From NCBI RefSeq assembly GCF_030159095.1, contig NZ_BRXS01000001.1:558001-622000 (forward strand): DNA of 64,000 bases, read 5' to 3'. The DNA is from Roseisolibacter agri. GTDB taxonomy: Bacteria; Gemmatimonadota; Gemmatimonadetes; Gemmatimonadales; Gemmatimonadaceae. A model generated the notes under the pieces. That model was given only the letters and a program-made list of their open reading frames with translations, did not search any database and was not told the origin of the DNA. Below are positions 40,149 through 47,958 of this stretch, in pieces; the stretch's first letter is position 1; the number at the start of each line of letters is the position of its first letter. A program made the translations under genes and the position numbers.

Positions 40149-41984
40149 ATGCCTTCCAATCCCGTGACGTCGCCGCACCCGTCGTGGGCGCGGTCCGCGC
40201 GCGCGCTGCTCCTGGGCGCCGCGCTGTGGGCCGTCCCCGTTTCCGCGCAGACGCCCGCCGCGTCCGGCCGCGCCGCCCGCCCGCTCTCGCTCGAGGAGGC
40301 CGTGCGCCTCGGCGAGCGGCAGAGCGAGGCGGTGCGCGTCGCCGAGGCGGGCGTGCTGCGCGCGCGCGGCCAGTACGCGCAGGCCCGCAGCCAGGCGCTC
40401 CCGCAGGTCAACGCGACCGGCGCCTACCAGAAGCAGCTCCAGAGCCAGTTCGAGGCGCTCGCCAACTCGGCGCCCAAGCCCGATCCCAACGCGCCGCCGG
40501 CGCCGGTCGCGCTCTGCACGCCCGAGATCCCGGCCGACGCCTCGCCGGCCGCGCGCGCGGCCGCGCTGGCCGCGGCGCAGAGCTGCTCGCAGGACGGCGG
40601 CCTGGGCTCCATCACGCGCGTGTTCGCCAACCCGAACAACATCATCCTCGGGGTCACGGGCAGTCAGAACCTGTTCACGGGCGGCCGCATCACCGCCGGC
40701 CTGCGCGCCGCCGACGCGGGCCGCCGCAGCGCCGACATCGGCGTGCGCGCCGCGCGCGCGCAGGTCACGCTCGACGTCGCGCAGGCGTACTTCGATGCCG
40801 CGCTCGCCGACCGGCTGGTGTCGATCAGCGAGTCGTCGTTCGTGCAGACCGAGCGCGCCTTCCGCCAGACGGCGATCGCGCGCGAGGTCGGCAACGTGAG
40901 CGAGTTCGACCTGCTGCGCTCGCGCGTCGCGCGCGACAACCAGCGCCCGCTGCTGATCCAGGCGCGCACGCAGCGCGACGTCGCGTACGTGCGGCTGCGC
41001 CAGCTGCTCGACCTGCCGCTCGACGAGCCGCTGTCGCTGACGACCGCGCTGCCGACGCCCGACGTCGCGCCGGTGCCGACGCGCGCGACCGCCGACGCGA
41101 CCGCGACGCCGCGCCCGCCCGCGACGCGCGGCGGCGCGCCGGTGGCCACGGTCGCCGCGAACGAGCGCTTCACCACGGTCAACGTGAACCCGGCCGAGGT
41201 GCTGGCCGAGGATCCGCTGGTCGCGACCGCGGTCGACAGCATCGTGGCGGCGGCCGACACGGCGGCGGCCAGCCGCGCGCCCGCGCGGCAGACGCGCGAG
41301 AACATCACGGTGCAGCGCAACCTGCTGCGGTCGGCGCGTGCGCAGCGGCTGCCCGCGGTGCAGCTGACGACCAACTACCAGCGCTTCGCGTATCCGAGCG
41401 GCGAGGGCATCACCTTCCCGACGGCGCTCAACCAGTTCTATCCCAACTGGACGGTGGCCCTCGGGGTCTCGGTGCCGATCCTCACGGGCGGCCGCATCCG
41501 CGGCGACGAGATGATCGCCGAGGCGAACCTGCGCGAGGCCGAGCAGACGTCGCGGCAGGTGGAGGAGCTGTCGGCGCTCGACGCGCGGCTGGCGGTGTCG
41601 CAGCTCGCGCAGGCGGAGGCGACGTGGCGCGCCAGCGCGGGCACCGCGAGCCAGGCGACGCGCGCCTACTCCATCGCTGAGGTGCGCTTCCGCGAGGGGC
41701 TGGCGACGCAGGTGGAGCTGGCCGACTCGCGCCTGCTGCTCCAGCAGGCGGAGGCGAACGCGGCGACCGCCGCGCGCGATCGCGAGGTGGCGCGGCTGCG
41801 CCTCGCGCTCCTGAAGGACCTGCCGCTGTCGGCGCAGGGCGCCGCGCAGCAGGGCATGGGCGGCGCCGCCGCGCAGGCCGGCGCGTCGCAGCAGCAGCGC
41901 TCTAACTCGCCGCAGGGCGCGCAGGGCTCGGCCCAGCGCGCGGGCGGCTTCCAGCAAACCGGCACCACCGGGGGCACTCCATGA
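40149..41984 (+). CDS. TolC family outer-membrane efflux protein
   Basis: 611 aa, outer-membrane channel of the tripartite pump. Signal peptide (LLLGAALWAVPVSAQ, cleavage near residue 34). Two TolC repeats: the first from LSLEEAVRLGERQSEAVRVAEAG, the second from TVQRNLLRSARAQRLPAVQLTTNYQRF. Each has long alpha-helical hairpins and a strand pair (VTGSQNLFTGGRITAGL and LGVSVPILTGGRIRGDEM). Longer than E. coli TolC because of an Ala/Pro insert (about 100-140) and a Pro/Thr insert (about 310-375), and it ends with a Gln/Ala/Gly tail. Overlaps the adaptor gene by four bases (ATGA). Confidence 0.92.
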   Translation: MPSNPVTSPHPSWARSARALLLGAALWAVPVSAQTPAASGRAARPLSLEEAVRLGERQSEAVRVAEAGVLRARGQYAQARSQALPQVNATGAYQKQLQSQFEALANSAPKPDPNAPPAPVALCTPEIPADASPAARAAALAAAQSCSQDGGLGSITRVFANPNNIILGVTGSQNLFTGGRITAGLRAADAGRRSADIGVRAARAQVTLDVAQAYFDAALADRLVSISESSFVQTERAFRQTAIAREVGNVSEFDLLRSRVARDNQRPLLIQARTQRDVAYVRLRQLLDLPLDEPLSLTTALPTPDVAPVPTRATADATATPRPPATRGGAPVATVAANERFTTVNVNPAEVLAEDPLVATAVDSIVAAADTAAASRAPARQTRENITVQRNLLRSARAQRLPAVQLTTNYQRFAYPSGEGITFPTALNQFYPNWTVALGVSVPILTGGRIRGDEMIAEANLREAEQTSRQVEELSALDARLAVSQLAQAEATWRASAGTASQATRAYSIAEVRFREGLATQVELADSRLLLQQAEANAATAARDREVARLRLALLKDLPLSAQGAAQQGMGGAAAQAGASQQQRSNSPQGAQGSAQRAGGFQQTGTTGGTP

Positions 41985-43195
41985 CCGCGTTCCTCCCGCG
42001 CCCGTCCGGCGCGCGATCCATTCCCTCGACGCTCGCGGTCCTCGCCCTGGGCGCGCTGGCCGCGTGCGGCGGCGACGGCAAGGCCGAGGACACCGCGCAG
42101 GCGGCGCCGGCGCCGAGCGCGGTCACCGTCGGCCCCGAGAACGTCGCCGTCGTCACGCGCGACACGATCCAGAGCGGGCCGGCGATCTCCGGGTCGCTGC
42201 GCCCCGAGCGCCAGGCGACCATCCGCGCCGAGGCGTCGGGCACCGTCACCGCGGCGCTCGTCGAGCCGGGGCAGCGCGTGTCGCGCGGCCAGGCGCTGGC
42301 GCGCATCGAGACGGCGGGGCTCGCGGAGCAGGCGATCAGCGCCCGCTCCGGCGTCGCCGCCGCGGAGCTGGCGTACCAGTCGGCGCAGCGCGACGCCGAG
42401 CGCGCGAACCGGCTGCTGGCCGCCGGCGCGATCGCCGAGCGCGACGCCGAGGCGGCGCGCACCGCGGCCGCGTCGGCGCGGGCGCAGCTGTCGGCCGCGC
42501 GCGCGCAGTCCACGCTCGCCGGGCGCCAGCTCGGCAACGCGACGGCCAGCGCGCCGTTCGCGGGCATCGTGGGCATCAAGCGCGTGAGCACGGGCGACGT
42601 CGTGAGCCCGGGCACGGAGCTGTACAGCGTCGTCGATCCGTCCAGCATGCAGCTCGAGGGCAGCGTGCCGGCCGACCAGCTGGGCGCGGTGCGCATCGGC
42701 GCGCCGGTGCAGTTCACGGTGACGGGCTATCCCGACCGCACCTTCGCGGGCCGCATCACGCGCGTCGCGCCGGTGGCCGATCCGGCGACGCGGCAGGTGC
42801 AGATCATCGCGTCGGTCCCGAACGCGGGCAACGCGCTGGTCGGTGGGCTGTTCGCCGAGGGGCGCGTCGCGAGCCAGTCGCGCGACGGGCTGCTGGTGCC
42901 GGGCGACGCGGTCGACCAGCGCGGCGTGCGCCCGACGGTCGTGCGGCTGAAGGGCGGCAAGGTCGAGCGCGTGAACGTCGAGCTCGGGCTGCGCGACGAC
43001 GCGCGCGAGATGATCGAGGTGCGCGGCGGCGTGGCGGCGGGCGACACCGTGCTGCGCGGCGCCGCGCAGGGGATCTCGAACGGCACGCCGGTGCGCGTGT
43101 CGAGCGTCGGCGACCGCGCGACCGCGTCGGCGGGTGCCGCCCCCACGACGTCCGCGCCGGCGACGCCGGCCGCACCGCCCGCGAAGCAGCGCTGA
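41981..43195 (+). CDS. RND efflux periplasmic adaptor (membrane fusion protein), lipoprotein
   Basis: 404 aa. Lipoprotein signal TLAVLALGALAAC with the lipid Cys near residue 29. The family order is lower barrel, lipoyl half (ATIRAEASGTVTAALVEPGQRVSRGQALARIE), alpha-hairpin (about 115-180), the second lipoyl half (ASAPFAGIVGIKRVSTGDVVSPGTELYSVVD), beta-barrel (VQFTVTGYPDRTFAGRITRVAP), and membrane-proximal domain (GGLFAEGRVA..GLLVPGDAV). A Thr/Ala/Pro tail ends it. It links the RND pump at 43218 to the TolC-like channel. Confidence 0.93.
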   Translation: MTAFLPRPSGARSIPSTLAVLALGALAACGGDGKAEDTAQAAPAPSAVTVGPENVAVVTRDTIQSGPAISGSLRPERQATIRAEASGTVTAALVEPGQRVSRGQALARIETAGLAEQAISARSGVAAAELAYQSAQRDAERANRLLAAGAIAERDAEAARTAAASARAQLSAARAQSTLAGRQLGNATASAPFAGIVGIKRVSTGDVVSPGTELYSVVDPSSMQLEGSVPADQLGAVRIGAPVQFTVTGYPDRTFAGRITRVAPVADPATRQVQIIASVPNAGNALVGGLFAEGRVASQSRDGLLVPGDAVDQRGVRPTVVRLKGGKVERVNVELGLRDDAREMIEVRGGVAAGDTVLRGAAQGISNGTPVRVSSVGDRATASAGAAPTTSAPATPAAPPAKQR

Positions 43196-43217
43196 CCCCC
43201 CACCACGGAAGGCGGGC

Positions 43218-46200
43218 ATGTTCATCTCCGATTTCGCGATCAAGCGACCGATCATCACCGTGGTGGCCATGCTGGCCCTGGTGGTGTTCGGGCTGTTCGC
43301 GCTGCTGAAGCTCCAGACGGACGAGTTCCCGGAGGTCGCGCCGCCGTTCGTCACGGTCGCGATCCCGTATCCGGGCGCGTCGCCCGACGGCGTCGAGCGC
43401 GAGCTGCTCGATCCCATCGAGGAGGCGATCTCCGCGATCAGCGGCGTGAAGAAGGTCATGGGCACGGCGCAGGACGGCTATGCGACGGTCATGATCGAGT
43501 TCAACTTCGACAAGCCCCTCCCCGAGGCGACGCAGGACGTGCGCGATGCGATCTCCGGCATCCGCAACGACCTGCCGCTGGAGATGGAGGAGCCGATCAT
43601 CAAGAAGTTCAACGACACCGACCAGCCGATCATCTCGCTGGCCGTGTCGTCCACCGTGCTGACGCCGGCCGAGCTGACGCGGCTCGCCGATCCGGGGATC
43701 ACGCGGCAGCTGCGCTCCATCGCCGGGGTCGCGGAGGTCGCGATCCCGGGCAAGGTGGAGCGCGAGCTGACGGTCGAGATCCAGCCGGACCGCATGCAGG
43801 CCGCGGGCGTGTCGGTGGGCGAGGTCGTGCAGGCGCTGCAGCTGCAGAACCTCGCGACGCCGGTCGGCCGCGTGTCGGGCACGCTCGACGAGCGGTCGAT
43901 CCGGCTGCGCGGCCGCCTCGAGAACCCGGAGCAGTTCGCGCGCATCGTCGTCTCCGAGCGCGGCGGCCAGCTGGTGCGCCTGGGCGAGGTCGCGACGGTG
44001 CGCGACGCGACCGAGGAGCCGCGCACGCTCGCGCTCTACAACGGGCGCGAGGCGGTCGGCATCGACATCAAGAAGTCGACGGGCTACAGCACCACCGAGG
44101 TCGCGGACCAGATAATCGCCCGCATCGACGAGGTGAAGGCGACGCTCCCCGCCGGCACGACGATCGACGTCGTGAAGAACAAGGGCGTCAACGTGCGGAA
44201 CTCCGTGCGCAACGTGCAGGAGGCGCTCGTCGAGGGCGCGCTGCTGACGGTGCTCGTGGTGTTCATCTTCCTGAACTCGTGGCGCTCCACCGTCATCACG
44301 GGCCTCGCGCTGCCGGTGTCGGTGCTCGCCTCGTTCATCGCCGTGTGGATGCTCGGCTTCCGCCTCGAGACGATGTCGCTGCTCGGGCTGTCGCTGGCGA
44401 TCGGCATCCTGATCGACGACGCGATCGTGGTGCGCGAGAACATCGTGCGCCACGTCGAGATGGGGAAGGACCACTACACGGCGGCGCGCGAGGGCACCGA
44501 CGAGATCGGGCTCGCCGTCGCGGCGACGACGTTCTCGATCCTCGCGGTGTTCATCCCGATCGCGTTCATGCCGGGCGTCGGCGGCCAGTGGTTCCGGCCG
44601 TTCGCGCTCACGATCGCGGCCTCGGTGCTCGTCTCGCTGTTCGTGTCGTTCTCGCTCGACCCGATGCTGTCGGCCTTCTGGCCCGACCCGCACAAGGAGG
44701 AGCACGAGAAGGGCCCGATCACGCGCACGCTCGACCGCTTCAACCGCTGGTTCGACCGCCAGGCGGAGCGCTACCGCGGCGTCATCGCGTGGGCGCTCGA
44801 CCATCGCTGGAAGGTGTCGATGCTGGCCGCGGCGACGTTCTTCTTCGCGCTCGCGATGCCGGCCATCACGATCGGCGACAACGCGCTCGTCGGCGTCAGC
44901 TTCTTCCCCGAGGACGACAACGCGGAGCTGAACATCATCGTCGAGACGCCGCCGGGCTCGAACCTCGAGTACACGCGGCTCAAGACGGAGCAGATCGCAG
45001 CGCTGACGCGCGCCCACAAGGAGGTCCGCTACACCTACACCACGCTCGGCAGCGGCGAGGCCGGCGCGGTGGACATCGGCAAGGTGTACGTGAAGCTGGT
45101 GCCGAAGGACCAGCGCCAGTTCGGCGTCGAGGCGTTCTCGTCGAAGCTGCGCCAGGAGTTCGGCCCGACGGGCGGCGCCAAGGTCGCGGTGCTCGCCACG
45201 GACTGGGGCGGCGGCCGCAAGCAGGTCGCGATCGAGCTGCGCGGCAACGACAGCGACGCGCTGCAGAAGTTCGCGGACCAGGCGCTGGAGGCGGTGCGCT
45301 CGGTGCCCGGGCTGGTGGACGTCGGCCTCTCGTCGAAGGGGCAGAAGCCGGAGCTCAACGTGGAGCTGAACCGCGGGCTGGCCAGCTCCATCGGCCTCAC
45401 CGTGGGGCAGGTCGCGCAGGCGCTGCGCCCGGCGTTCGCCGGCGTGGACGTCGGCGACTGGGTGGACCCGAGCGGCGAGACGCGCGACGTGTACGTGCGC
45501 CTGTCGCCCGAGTCGCGCCGGCGCGCGGCCGACCTGCGGCAGCTGCCGCTGGTGGTGCGCGGCGCCGACGGCGCGCCCCGCACCCTGCCGCTCGGCCAGG
45601 TGGCGACGGTGACCGACGGCCTCGGGCCGGCGATCATCAACCACCTCGACCGCGACCGCGTCGTGCAGGTCGAGTTCAACACCTCCGGCCGCTCGATGGG
45701 CGAGGTCACGACCGACGCGATGAACCGCATCAACGCGCTCACGCCGCCGCCCGGCGTGCGCGTGTCGACAGGCGGCGAGGCGCAGCAGCAGGCCGAGGTC
45801 TTCGTGCAGATCTTCTCGGCGCTCGGGATGGCGCTGCTGTTCATGTACCTGATCCTCGTCGTGCAGTTCGGCAGCTTCCTCGACCCGCTGGCGATCATGT
45901 TCTCGCTGCCGCTGTCGCTCATCGGCGTCATGCTGAGCCTCGCGATCACGCGGAACACGATCAACCTGATGTCGCTCATCGGCGTCATCCTGCTGGCAGG
46001 CATCGTGGCCAAGAACGCCATCCTGCTGATCGACTTCGCCAAGTGGGCGCGCGAGGAGCGGGGCCTTCCGCTGCGCGAGGCGCTCATCGAGGCGGGCGCG
46101 ATCCGGCTGCGCCCCATCCTCATGACGACGTTCGCGCTCGTCGCCGGCATGCTGCCGGTGGCGCTCGGCCGCGGCGAGGGCTCGCAGTTCCGCTCCCCGC

Positions 46201-46397
46201 TGGGCATCGCGGTCATCGGCGGCGTGATCACCTCGACGCTGCTGACGCTCGTCGCGATCCCAACCTTCTACGAGATCCTGGACGGGTGGCGCGAGCGCGT
46301 GTCGCGCATGTTCGGCCGTCGGCCGGCGCAGCGCACCGCGGAGCACCGCCTGCCGGTGGGCGGGCCGTCCACGCCGACGCCGGTCTCCGGCGACTGA
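43218..46397 (+). CDS. RND multidrug efflux transporter (HAE-1/AcrB-type)
   Basis: 1059 aa proton-driven pump in the inner membrane. It starts MFISDFAIKRPIITVV with the first membrane helix at once, and has two large periplasmic loops (about 30-330 and 560-860) and twelve helices. The proton-relay motif GILIDDAIVVREN lies in helix 4. The second half carries MYLILVVQFGSFLDPLAIM and GVILLAGIVAKNAILLIDF, typical of AcrB-like pumps. GGAAGGCGGG gives the ribosome site. The AcrB-type sequence, not CzcA, argues for organic substrates rather than metals. Last gene of tetR-tolC-adaptor-pump. A strong terminator follows. Confidence 0.94.
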   Translation: MFISDFAIKRPIITVVAMLALVVFGLFALLKLQTDEFPEVAPPFVTVAIPYPGASPDGVERELLDPIEEAISAISGVKKVMGTAQDGYATVMIEFNFDKPLPEATQDVRDAISGIRNDLPLEMEEPIIKKFNDTDQPIISLAVSSTVLTPAELTRLADPGITRQLRSIAGVAEVAIPGKVERELTVEIQPDRMQAAGVSVGEVVQALQLQNLATPVGRVSGTLDERSIRLRGRLENPEQFARIVVSERGGQLVRLGEVATVRDATEEPRTLALYNGREAVGIDIKKSTGYSTTEVADQIIARIDEVKATLPAGTTIDVVKNKGVNVRNSVRNVQEALVEGALLTVLVVFIFLNSWRSTVITGLALPVSVLASFIAVWMLGFRLETMSLLGLSLAIGILIDDAIVVRENIVRHVEMGKDHYTAAREGTDEIGLAVAATTFSILAVFIPIAFMPGVGGQWFRPFALTIAASVLVSLFVSFSLDPMLSAFWPDPHKEEHEKGPITRTLDRFNRWFDRQAERYRGVIAWALDHRWKVSMLAAATFFFALAMPAITIGDNALVGVSFFPEDDNAELNIIVETPPGSNLEYTRLKTEQIAALTRAHKEVRYTYTTLGSGEAGAVDIGKVYVKLVPKDQRQFGVEAFSSKLRQEFGPTGGAKVAVLATDWGGGRKQVAIELRGNDSDALQKFADQALEAVRSVPGLVDVGLSSKGQKPELNVELNRGLASSIGLTVGQVAQALRPAFAGVDVGDWVDPSGETRDVYVRLSPESRRRAADLRQLPLVVRGADGAPRTLPLGQVATVTDGLGPAIINHLDRDRVVQVEFNTSGRSMGEVTTDAMNRINALTPPPGVRVSTGGEAQQQAEVFVQIFSALGMALLFMYLILVVQFGSFLDPLAIMFSLPLSLIGVMLSLAITRNTINLMSLIGVILLAGIVAKNAILLIDFAKWAREERGLPLREALIEAGAIRLRPILMTTFALVAGMLPVALGRGEGSQFRSPLGIAVIGGVITSTLLTLVAIPTFYEILDGWRERVSRMFGRRPAQRTAEHRLPVGGPSTPTPVSGD

Positions 46398-46421
46398 GTC
46401 GAACGCACGCTGGAGCATCAG

Positions 46422-46456
46422 GAGGGCGGGCCTGTCCGATGGACGGGCCCGCCCTC
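46422..46456 (+). terminator. 16-bp stem terminator of the efflux operon
   Basis: Arms 46422-46437 and 46441-46456 pair fully (one G-U) around a GAT loop, followed by TCTAGTTT. It lies 24 bases after the RND stop. Confidence 0.87.
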
Positions 46457-46558
46457 TAGTTTCCGGGTCCCCGCCGTCCCGAGGCCCGCATCCGACTCGC
46501 CAGCCTGCTCTCGCTCGCGCCGTTCGCGGCCGCCGCGCACGCCGTCACGGCGCTGGGC

Positions 46559-47164
46559 GTGGCGGCCGGCGAGCCGCTGACGCACGCGCAGCGGCTGTGG
46601 GCCTACGCGACGCTCGGCGCGAGCCCGATCGTGACCGAGGAGCTGGCGCCGCTGATCGGCGGGCTCACCGCGTCGCAGGGGCAGCTCGCGATCGGCCCCG
46701 TGATCGTCGCGCTCACGCTGGGCGGGTGGATCGCGACCGGGCTGCTGTACGCGCTGGGCCGGTGGCGCGGGCGCTGGGTGCGCCGCCGCTTTCCCGCGGT
46801 CAACGGCCACATGAAGCGCTGGCTGCGCGCGGTGCGCCGGCGGCCGTGGCGCAGCGCGCTGGCGGTGCGCTTCGCCTTCGGCGCGCGGCTGCTGCTCCCG
46901 CTGGCGTGCGGCGCCGCGCACCTGCGGCTCGACATCTACCTGCTGGGGAGCCTGCTGAGCTCCATCGTCTGGTCCACCGCGTTCGCGCTCGTCGGCTTCT
47001 GGTTCGGCGACGCGGCGGTGGCCGCGCTGCACGCCGTGCGGCGCTACGACCAGTACGCGGTGGGCGTGCTGGCGGGGCTGGCGACGCTCGTCTGGCTGAT
47101 GCTCCGCCGCCGGCGCCGCGGGCGGACGGAGGCGGCGGCCGCCGCCGCGGTCCCGCCGGGCTGA
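46559..47164 (+). CDS. DedA/SNARE-associated (VTT) membrane protein, start uncertain
   Basis: At least 201 aa with about four membrane helices. ELAPLIGGLTASQG, GGWIATGLLYALGRWRGRW, RFAFGARLLLPLACGAAHLRL and GSLLSSIVWSTAFALVGFWFG match the DedA pattern (re-entrant helices, GR...R/G...R). DedA proteins are thought to flip or move polyprenyl-phosphate or phospholipids. GTG at 46559 is the first standard start, but the frame is open back to 46460 and its upstream codons encode RLASLLSLAPFAAAAHAVTAL, a hydrophobic helix that fits the protein. No ATG, GTG or TTG occurs there, so a rare start codon is possible. Confidence 0.75.
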   Translation: MAAGEPLTHAQRLWAYATLGASPIVTEELAPLIGGLTASQGQLAIGPVIVALTLGGWIATGLLYALGRWRGRWVRRRFPAVNGHMKRWLRAVRRRPWRSALAVRFAFGARLLLPLACGAAHLRLDIYLLGSLLSSIVWSTAFALVGFWFGDAAVAALHAVRRYDQYAVGVLAGLATLVWLMLRRRRRGRTEAAAAAAVPPG

Positions 47165-47253
47165 CCCGCACGGAGTGCGCGCGCTGGCCCGGGGCGTGAC
47201 GCGGCGCACGGGCCGCGCGTCGTCCCGGTGTCGCATCCGGCCCGTTTCGGGTG

Positions 47254-47259
47254 TAGGAT
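47254..47259 (+). promoter_or_regulatory. -10-like hexamer TAGGAT
   Basis: TAGGAT at 47254-47259, 30 bases before the ATG of the LAS-like peptidase; the -35 position (TCGCAT at 47231) is weak. The gap 47165-47289 holds no gene. Confidence 0.35.
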
Positions 47260-47289
47260 TGTGCGCCCCGTCACGTCCGCCGTCCGACC

Positions 47290-47880
47290 ATGTCCGCCCG
47301 CCAGCTCTCCGCTCTCCGCCCGCTCGGAGCTCCCGTCGCGCGCCGCCTCCTGGCGTGCGCGCTCCTCTCGGCCGTCCCGCCGGTCGTCGTGCCGGCCGCC
47401 ACGCTGGGGGCGCAGACGCTGCGCGGCTCGCGCGCGGCCGTCGACCGCGCGTTCCACACCGCCAAGCGCCGCGAGCTGCCGTTCGTGCGCTCGCGCCGCG
47501 AGATCGAGCGCCGTGCCCGCGAGGGCGACTACGTGCGGCTGTCGGCCACGCGCAACGTGCGGCTCAGGGGCGTGACCACGCCGTACGTGCGCCCGCTGAC
47601 GCGCAGCTTCCTGAGCACGTTCGCGGCGCGCTACCAGCGGTCGTGCGGCGAGCCGCTCGTCGTCACGAGCGCGATGCGCCCGACGTCGATCCGCCTCGTG
47701 AACTCGACGGCGAAGTCGGTGCACCCCACCGGGATGGCGCTCGACCTGCGCGCGCCGGGCGGCAGCTGCCGCGGCTGGATGCGCCGCGAGCTGCTCGCCT
47801 ACGAGCGCCGCGGCGTCGTGGACGCGACCGAGGAGCGGCATCCCGCGCACTTCCACGTCGTGGTCTACCGCGCGCCGTGA
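47290..47880 (+). CDS. DUF5715/LAS (M15-like) zinc peptidase, exported
   Basis: 196 aa with a signal peptide (RRLLACALLSAVPPVVVPAATLGAQ). The C-terminal half has TSAMRPTS, SVHPTGMALDL (HxxGxAxD zinc pair) and HPAHFHV (HxH). These are the zinc ligands of LAS-type D,D- or L,D-peptidases such as M15/VanY. It likely trims peptidoglycan stem peptides in the periplasm. The region 80-125 is a short helical lead-in. Family name DUF5715 is assigned from the overall pattern. Confidence 0.8.
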   Translation: MSARQLSALRPLGAPVARRLLACALLSAVPPVVVPAATLGAQTLRGSRAAVDRAFHTAKRRELPFVRSRREIERRAREGDYVRLSATRNVRLRGVTTPYVRPLTRSFLSTFAARYQRSCGEPLVVTSAMRPTSIRLVNSTAKSVHPTGMALDLRAPGGSCRGWMRRELLAYERRGVVDATEERHPAHFHVVVYRAP

Positions 47881-47897
47881 GCGCGCCGCGAGCGGCG

Positions 47898-47952
47898 AGC
47901 GGCGAGCGTCTAGCGTCGAGCGGCCGTCCCTCGACGCTCGACGCTCACCGCT
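47898..47952. terminator. 23-bp inverted repeat of GAGCG/GCGTC words between convergent genes
   Basis: Arms 47898-47920 and 47930-47952 pair at 21 of 23 positions around a 9-nt loop. Words GAGCGGC and GCGTCGAGC repeat within and before the arms. It fills the gap between a plus-strand stop (47880) and a minus-strand stop (47959). Confidence 0.72.
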
Positions 47953-47958
47953 TCCTTC

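Noticed and set aside
42804..46418. A 1204-codon minus-strand frame opposite the RND pump
   Set aside because: Product is a His/Arg/Asp/Gln-rich shadow; the plus-strand RND and adaptor genes are unmistakable.
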